Positions 59,211 to 64,000 of a DNA stretch of 64,000 nt are shown here, piece by piece. The first letter of the stretch is position 1; each line of letters begins with the position of its first letter. A model generated the notes under the pieces. The model had not been told where the DNA came from, searched no databases, and saw nothing but the letters and a program-made list of their open reading frames with translations. Origin of the DNA: Streptomyces sp. CB02959 (GTDB lineage: Bacteria > Actinomycetota > Actinomycetes > Streptomycetales > Streptomycetaceae). The stretch lies in contig NZ_NNBP01000002.1 in the NCBI RefSeq assembly GCF_002803155.1, positions 372,001 to 436,000 of the forward strand. The letters run 5' to 3'. The translations under genes were made by a program, and so were the position numbers.

Positions 59211-60719
59211 ATGCGCACACCCGCGCGCAACCAGGGCATCGGATCCTGGCCGACCCGTCGGGCCCGCCGCACCCCCCGGCGCTCCGCGCTGGTGCACGAG
59301 GGCGCGGCCGTCGACTACGCCCGGCTGTCCGATCGCTGCACCCGGCTGGCGCACGCGCTGCGCCAGGCGGGCATCCGGCGCGGCGACCGGGTGGCCTTCC
59401 TCGGCCCGAACCACCCGGCCTACCTGGAGGCGCTGTTCGCGGCCGGACTGCTGGGCGCCGCCTTCGTTCCGCTCAACACCCGCCTGGCGGTGCCGGAACT
59501 CCGGTACCAGCTGGCCGACTCGGGCAGTGCGGTGTTGCTGACCATGCGTCAAGACAGCGATGTCGTACGGCTGTTGACTGAAAGTGTCGATGTCTGGCAG
59601 GCGGAGGGCGAGGCGTACGAGGAACTGCTCGCCGCCGCGCCCGGGGAGTCGATCGACGAGGAGGTCGGCCCGGACGACCCCTGCCTGATCATGTACACCT
59701 CGGGCACCACCGGCCGGGCCAAGGGCGCCGTCCTCACCCACGGCAACATCCTCTGGAACAGCCTCAACGTGCTGGTCGACACCGACCTCACGAGCGACGA
59801 GGTGGCCCTGGTCAGCGCTCCGCTGTTCCACACCGGCGCGTTGAACATGAGCTGTCTGCCGGTGCTGCTCAAGGGCGGCACGGTGGTCCTGGAGTCGGCC
59901 TTCGACGCCGCCCGCACCCTGGAGCTGATCCAACGCCACCGCGTCACCTGCATGTTCGGCGTGCCGACCATGTACGACGCGGTGGCCGCCGCCCAAGGTT
60001 GGCCGGCGGCGGACCTGTCCAGCCTGCGGAACCTGCTGTGCGGCGGGGCGCCCGTGCCCGCCCGCACCGCCCGCGCCTACCTCGACCGCGGTCTCGCCTT
60101 CGTGCAGGGCTACGGCATGACGGAGGCCTCGCCCGGCGCGCTGATCCTGCACCGCGCCGACGCGCAGACCCGTGCCGGAACGGCCGGAGTGCCGCACTTC
60201 TTCACCGAGGTCGGCGTGGTGGACCCGCTCGGCGAGGAGGCCGGACCGGGTGTGGAGGGGGAGGTACTGGTCGCCGGGCCCAACGTCACGCCCGGGTACT
60301 GGAACCTGCCCGACGCCACGGCGAAGGCCTTCCACAGGGGCGGTTGGTTCCGCTCCGGCGACGTCGCGGTGGTCGACGCCGAGGGCTACGTCCGCCTGGT
60401 CGACCGGGTCAAGGACATGATCATCTCGGGCGGGGAGAACATCTACCCGGCCGAGGTGGAGGACGCCCTGCTGGAGCACCCGGCCGTCGCCGAGTGCGCC
60501 GTCATCGGGGTGGCCCACCCGGTCTGGGGCGAGGTCGGGCGGGCGGTGGTGGTCCTGCGCGAGGGCGCCGCCGTCGAGCCCGCCGAGCTGCTCGCCCACC
60601 TGGACGGGCGGCTGGCCCGCTACAAGATCCCCAAGTCCGTCGTGCTCGCGCCCGAACTGCCGCGCAACGCGACCGGAAAGCTGCTCAAGGGCCCGATCCG
60701 GGCGCGCTTCTCCGACTGA
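59211..60719 (+). CDS. Acyl/aryl-CoA synthetase, AMP-forming (CouL-like role), 502 aa
   Basis: An ANL-superfamily ligase activating a carboxylic acid to its CoA thioester with ATP. Motifs are CLIMYTSGTTGRAKGAVLTHGN (P-loop), QGYGMTEASPG, the adenylation site WFRSGDVAVVDAEGYVRLVDRVKDMIISGGENIYPAEVE and the C-terminal PRNATGKLLKG with catalytic Lys. The context suggests a hydroxycinnamic acid substrate. The ATG at 59211 has GAGGG upstream; a GTG at 59199 overlapping the previous stop is also possible. Confidence 0.88.
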   Translation: MRTPARNQGIGSWPTRRARRTPRRSALVHEGAAVDYARLSDRCTRLAHALRQAGIRRGDRVAFLGPNHPAYLEALFAAGLLGAAFVPLNTRLAVPELRYQLADSGSAVLLTMRQDSDVVRLLTESVDVWQAEGEAYEELLAAAPGESIDEEVGPDDPCLIMYTSGTTGRAKGAVLTHGNILWNSLNVLVDTDLTSDEVALVSAPLFHTGALNMSCLPVLLKGGTVVLESAFDAARTLELIQRHRVTCMFGVPTMYDAVAAAQGWPAADLSSLRNLLCGGAPVPARTARAYLDRGLAFVQGYGMTEASPGALILHRADAQTRAGTAGVPHFFTEVGVVDPLGEEAGPGVEGEVLVAGPNVTPGYWNLPDATAKAFHRGGWFRSGDVAVVDAEGYVRLVDRVKDMIISGGENIYPAEVEDALLEHPAVAECAVIGVAHPVWGEVGRAVVVLREGAAVEPAELLAHLDGRLARYKIPKSVVLAPELPRNATGKLLKGPIRARFSD

Positions 60720-60750
60720 CCCTTCCCTACGTTCGACAAGGAGCACCCGT

Positions 60751-61209
60751 ATGCCCACCACCGTCCACGGTATTGAAGAGATCAAGGCCCAGGCCGGCGC
60801 CGACCTCGGCCACACCGCCTGGCGGGAGATCGACCAGCCGCGGGTCGACCTGTTCGCCGACGCCACCGACGACCACCAGTGGATCCACACCGATGCCGAA
60901 CGGGCCAAGACCGGCCCGTTCGGCGGCACCATCGCGCACGGCTACCTCACCCTCTCGCTGCTCATTCCGCTCTGGAGCGAGCTGCTGGCGGTCGAGGGCG
61001 TCGCGATGGCCGTCAACTACGGCCTCAACAAGGTCCGTTTCCCCGCGCCGGTGCCGGTCGGCGCGAAGATCCGTGCCCACGGCACGATCGTCTCGGTCGA
61101 GGACGTCAAGGGCGGCGGCGTGGAGGTCGTGGTCGACCTCACCGTGGAGATCGACGGTATCGCCAAGCCCGCCTGCGTGGCCCAGGCCGTCTACCGCTTC
61201 TACGCCTGA
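60751..61209 (+). CDS. MaoC-like enoyl-CoA hydratase (CouM-like role), 152 aa
   Basis: A single hot-dog MaoC hydratase: PRVDLFADATDDHQWIHTD has the Asp-x4-His hydratase motif, then FGGTIAHGYLTLSLLIPL and NYGLNKVRFPAPVPVGAKIRA. It adds water across the double bond of an enoyl-CoA such as p-coumaroyl-CoA. It is last in the operon, with AAGGAG about 8 nt before the ATG, and is followed by a very strong terminator. Confidence 0.9.
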   Translation: MPTTVHGIEEIKAQAGADLGHTAWREIDQPRVDLFADATDDHQWIHTDAERAKTGPFGGTIAHGYLTLSLLIPLWSELLAVEGVAMAVNYGLNKVRFPAPVPVGAKIRAHGTIVSVEDVKGGGVEVVVDLTVEIDGIAKPACVAQAVYRFYA

Positions 61210-61219
61210 TCCCCGCTCC

Positions 61220-61271
61220 GCAACCCCGAAGGGGGCGGCTGCCACGAAGCAGCCGCCCCCTTCGGGGTTGC
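61220..61271. terminator. 23-bp perfect-stem terminator
   Basis: Two perfectly complementary 23-nt arms (61220-61242 and 61249-61271; arm start GCAACCCCGAAGG) with a 6-nt loop separate the convergent MaoC and pobA genes. It is the strongest hairpin in the window. Confidence 0.85.
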
Positions 61272-61274
61272 GCC

Positions 61275-62450
61275 TCAGACCACCGGCAGCCCGACGTAGT
61301 TCTCCGCCAGCGAGGCGGAACCGGCCGGTGAGGAGGCCAGGTACCGCAGGTGGGACAGGCGCAGCCGGCGGTCGAACTCGCCCTCGCCCGGCGCCGGGTG
61401 GAGCAGCGTGGTCATGGTGTACGAGAAGTGCTCGGCCCGCCAGACGCGGCGCAGCGCCGTCTCCGAGTAGGCGTCGAGCAGCGACTCGTCCCGGCCCGGA
61501 GCCCAGCGGCCGATCGCCCGGGCGAGCAGGGTGACGTCGGCGACGGCGAGGTTGAGGCCCTTCGCGCCGGTGGGCGGGACGATGTGCGCCGCGTCGCCGG
61601 CAAGGAACAGCCGTCCGTGGCGCATGGGTTCGGCGACGAAGCTGCGCATCGGGGTGATGCTCTTCTCGGTGATCGGGCCGCGGGCGAGGCGCCAGTCGGC
61701 GTCCACGGCGAAGCGGGTGTCCAACTCGTCCCAGACCCGCTCGTCCGGCCAGTCGTCCACCGAGTCCTGCGGATCGACCTGGAGGTAGAGGCGGCTGACC
61801 TGCGGGGAGCGCATGCTGTGCAGGGCGAAACCGCGCTCGTGGTGGGCGTAGATCAGCTCCTCGCAGGAGGGTGGGACATCGGCCAGGACGCCCAGCCAGG
61901 AGAACGGGTACGTCCGCTCGCTGACGGTCAGCAGGCCCTCGGGCATCGACCGGCGGCCGATGCCGTGGAAGCCGTCGCAGGCGACCACGAGCTCGCAGTC
62001 CAGGGTGTGCTCGGCGCCCTCGTGCCGGTAGCGGATGCTCGGTGCGGCCGTGTCGATGCCGTCCACCGACAGCGCCTCGGCCTCGAACAGTACGGTGCCG
62101 CAGGCCGCCTCGCGCAGCGCGATGAGGTCCTTGACCACCTCGGTCTGGGCGTAGACCATCACCGAGCGGCCGTCCGCGAGGGCGGGGAAGTCGATCCGGT
62201 GCGAGCGGCCGTCGAAACGCAGCTCGATGCCGTGGTGCGGCAGGCCCTGGCGGTCCATCCGCTCGCCGGCGCCGGATTCGCGCAGCACGTCGACGGTGGC
62301 CTGTTCGAGGATGCCGGCGCGCTGGCGGCGCTCGACGTAGCCGCGGTCGCGCAGCTCCAGGACGACGTTGTCGATGCCCTGGGTGTGGAGCAGGTGGGAG
62401 AGCAGGAGGCCGGCCGGGCCGGCGCCGATGATGCCGACGCTGGTGCGCAT
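61275..62450 (-). CDS. pobA: 4-hydroxybenzoate 3-monooxygenase, 391 aa
   Basis: A class A flavoprotein hydroxylase converting 4-hydroxybenzoate to protocatechuate. It has the FAD fingerprint VGIIGAGPAGLLLSHLLHTQG, the R44-type segment RQRAGILEQATVDVLRESG, the DG motif LVVACDGFHGIGRRSMP, and the GD motif LFLAGDAAHIVPPTGAKGLNLAVAD. Length matches PobA (about 390 aa). It is the last visible gene of the pcaB-pcaL-pobA operon, linking 4-hydroxybenzoate to protocatechuate ring cleavage. Confidence 0.95.
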   Translation of the reverse strand: MRTSVGIIGAGPAGLLLSHLLHTQGIDNVVLELRDRGYVERRQRAGILEQATVDVLRESGAGERMDRQGLPHHGIELRFDGRSHRIDFPALADGRSVMVYAQTEVVKDLIALREAACGTVLFEAEALSVDGIDTAAPSIRYRHEGAEHTLDCELVVACDGFHGIGRRSMPEGLLTVSERTYPFSWLGVLADVPPSCEELIYAHHERGFALHSMRSPQVSRLYLQVDPQDSVDDWPDERVWDELDTRFAVDADWRLARGPITEKSITPMRSFVAEPMRHGRLFLAGDAAHIVPPTGAKGLNLAVADVTLLARAIGRWAPGRDESLLDAYSETALRRVWRAEHFSYTMTTLLHPAPGEGEFDRRLRLSHLRYLASSPAGSASLAENYVGLPVV

Positions 62451-62471
62451 GGGGTGTGCCTTCCGGTGAGG

Positions 62472-63653
62472 TCAGTGGGTGGGGGAGTCGGCCGGATCAG
62501 CGGGACCGGCGAGGTCCGCGAGGACGGCCTGGGCGGTGGCGAAGGCCGCGTTGGCGCTCGGCACCCCGCAGTACACGGCGGTCTGCAGCAGCACCTCGGC
62601 GATCTCGTCCGCCGTGAGCCCGTTGCGGACGGCGGCGCGGACGTGCATCGCCAGCTCGTCCTGGTGGCCGCGGGCGGCGAGGGCGGTGAGCGTGACGCAG
62701 CTGCGGGTGCGCCGGTCGAGGCCGGGACGGGTCCAGATCTCGCCCCAGGCGTAGCGGGTGATGAAGTCCTGGAACACGGCGGTGAAGCCGGTGGTCCGGG
62801 CGGCAGCGCGGTCCACGTGGGCGTCGCCCAGCACCTGGCGGCGCACCGCCGTGCCCGCGCGGTGGCGGGACTGGTCGTCGGCGGGGGTGCCGAAGTGGCC
62901 CATCAGGGCGGTGAGAACGGCCTGCGGCTGTTCGACGGGGGCGAGATGGGCGGCGTCGGCGAGCTCCAGCAGGCCGGCGTCGGGGATGCCGTCGGCGAGT
63001 TCCCGGGCGTGTGCCGGTGGCGTGGCCGGGTCGCGGCGGCCGGCGATCACCAGGGTGGGCGCGGTGATCCGGGCGAGTTCGGTGCGCAGATCGTAGGCGG
63101 CGAGCGCGTCGCAGCAGGCGGCGTATCCGCTGCGGGCCGTGCCGCGGAGGTCCTCGACCAGCGCGGCGGCGGCCGGGGAGTCGGCGAAGGCGGGGGTGAA
63201 CCACCGGCCGGGGGCGGTCGCGGCCAGCGCCCCGGTTCCCTTGGCGCGAACCAGTTCTGCCCGTTCGAGCCAGCCGGCGGGTGGACCGAAGCGGGCCGAG
63301 GAGCAGACCAGGGCGAGTGCGGTGATCCGTTCGGGGTGGTGCACCGCGAGGTGGGCGCCGATCGCCCCGCCGAGCGAGATCCCCGCGTAGCCGAAGCGCC
63401 GTACGCCGAGGTGATCGGCGAGGCCGAGGACGAGGTCGGCGAGGTCCGCGACGAGGGTGCTGCCGTGATCGGGCAGGAGCTCGGCGGTGCTGCCGCCGTG
63501 GCCGGGCAGGTCGAAGCGGACCACCCGGTGCCGGCGGGCCAGCGCGGGCAGTTGGGCGTCCCAGACGGCGAGGGAGGTGCCCAGGGAGGGGCCGAGGAAC
63601 AGCACCGGCGCGTCCGGCGGCCCGTCGATCCGGTGGTGCAGACGTACGGTCAC
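62472..63653 (-). CDS. pcaL: Fused 3-oxoadipate enol-lactonase/4-carboxymuconolactone decarboxylase (PcaL), 393 aa
   Basis: A two-domain enzyme. Residues about 1-255 are an alpha/beta hydrolase (PcaD) with oxyanion-region LFLGPSLGTSLAVWDAQ, nucleophile elbow GYAGISLGGAIG and the terminal DAAHLAPVEQP. Residues about 265-393 are the decarboxylase (PcaC) with GEIWTRPGLDRRTRSCVTLTALAARGHQDELAMHVRAA and VYCGVPSANAAF. The fusion is typical of actinobacteria. The GTG overlaps the pcaB stop. It catalyses two consecutive steps of the protocatechuate branch. Confidence 0.94.
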   Translation of the reverse strand: MTVRLHHRIDGPPDAPVLFLGPSLGTSLAVWDAQLPALARRHRVVRFDLPGHGGSTAELLPDHGSTLVADLADLVLGLADHLGVRRFGYAGISLGGAIGAHLAVHHPERITALALVCSSARFGPPAGWLERAELVRAKGTGALAATAPGRWFTPAFADSPAAAALVEDLRGTARSGYAACCDALAAYDLRTELARITAPTLVIAGRRDPATPPAHARELADGIPDAGLLELADAAHLAPVEQPQAVLTALMGHFGTPADDQSRHRAGTAVRRQVLGDAHVDRAAARTTGFTAVFQDFITRYAWGEIWTRPGLDRRTRSCVTLTALAARGHQDELAMHVRAAVRNGLTADEIAEVLLQTAVYCGVPSANAAFATAQAVLADLAGPADPADSPTH

Positions 63654-64000
63654 GAGGGGTTCTCCTGGGCGGGGGGAACGGGTCGGCGCTGCAGGGCCCG
63701 GTCGACGAGCGCTCCGGCGGCGCCGAGGTACCGGGTGGGGTCGGTGAGTTCGTGCAGCCGTCCAGCGGTGATCAGGCCGTGCAGGGCGGGCTCCTGCGCG
63801 AGCACCTCGGCGAGGTTCGACTCCTCCTCGGCGGCCCGCAGGACGGCGCGTTTCAGCAGCTCCCGGGCCGGGCCGCGGCCGAGCAGTGCGGTGAGTTCGC
63901 CGACCAGGTGCTCGCTCGCCACCAGGCCGCGGGTGAGGCGCAGGTTGTCGTGCATCCGGACGGCGAACACCCGGAGGTCGGCGGAGAGTTCGGCGGCCCG
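63650..64000 (-). CDS. pcaB: 3-carboxy-cis,cis-muconate cycloisomerase, C-terminal fragment
   Basis: The reverse strand is open from the right edge to 63650. It reads FAVRMHDNLRLTRGLVASEHLVGELTALLGRGPARELLKRAV, then LAEVLAQEPALHGLI and LHELTDPTRYLGAAGALVDRALQ. This is the C-terminal helical bundle of the fumarase/aspartase superfamily member PcaB. The catalytic domains lie outside the window. It precedes pcaL with a 4-nt overlap. Expected neighbours further right are pcaG and pcaH (protocatechuate 3,4-dioxygenase). Confidence 0.88.
   Translation of the reverse strand, partial: RAAELSADLRVFAVRMHDNLRLTRGLVASEHLVGELTALLGRGPARELLKRAVLRAAEEESNLAEVLAQEPALHGLITAGRLHELTDPTRYLGAAGALVDRALQRRPVPPAQENPS

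Noticed and set aside
1..64000. tRNA, rRNA, CRISPR arrays and prophage attachment sites
   Set aside because: I looked for cloverleaf-like segments ending in CCA, regularly spaced repeats and flanking direct repeats and found none I could support. A tRNAscan-SE and CRISPR-finder run would settle this.

Overview
The window is high-GC actinobacterial DNA, almost certainly a Streptomyces chromosome. Supporting signs are G/C-ending codons, GTG/TTG starts, many 4-nt ATGA/GTGA gene overlaps, conservon-type signalling proteins, a Tat-exported GH109-like protein, an extracellular GH13 amylase and a Streptomyces-type cysteine-rich leader peptide. I saw no rRNA, tRNA or CRISPR array.

1-14.7 kb is housekeeping and small conserved genes: the N-terminal half of a SNF2-type helicase running off the left edge, several hypothetical proteins, an MpaB-like oxygenase, a coupled NCS1 permease/methyltransferase pair, dispersed conservon parts (a CvnD-type GTPase and a CvnB-type roadblock protein), TesB thioesterase, a DUF3516/Ski2-like helicase and a YdjM-like membrane hydrolase. 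14.8-24.4 kb holds a heterodimeric ABC exporter with complementary degenerate ATP sites, a frameshifted L,D-transpeptidase-like lipoprotein, a dicarboxylate symporter, and a divergent pair (Tat-exported GH109-like oxidoreductase and alpha-amylase) sharing a repeat-rich promoter region.

24.4-35.7 kb is centred on lactate/2-hydroxyacid use: a fused FAD/Fe-S D-lactate dehydrogenase downstream of a MarR regulator that is divergent from an ABC exporter, a GDSL hydrolase, and lutABC divergent from an MHS-family transporter. 35.8-38.3 kb has a 19-residue hydrophobic micro-ORF, a GntR/UTRA regulator and adenosine deaminase. A matching palindrome lies in front of the regulator and over the deaminase start. 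38.3-44.2 kb is a sulfonate/sulfur scavenging operon (leader peptide, ssuC, ssuB, ssuA, ssuD, flavin monooxygenase).

44.8-51.0 kb looks accessory: an IS630 remnant, a Ser/Thr kinase, two small Cys-containing proteins with homologous C-terminal tails in inverted orientation, a split YeeE/YedE sulfur transporter and a plasmid-style ParA pair. 51.7-56.3 kb carries an amino acid/amine permease, a YtcJ-type amidohydrolase and a DAO-type oxidase. 56.4-64 kb appears to be one aromatic-acid pathway. A PaaX-type regulator faces an SDR/amidohydrolase/CoA-ligase/MaoC operon with the enzyme set of CoA-dependent p-hydroxycinnamate side-chain removal. That operon converges on pobA, a fused pcaL and pcaB, which would carry the resulting 4-hydroxybenzoate into the beta-ketoadipate pathway.
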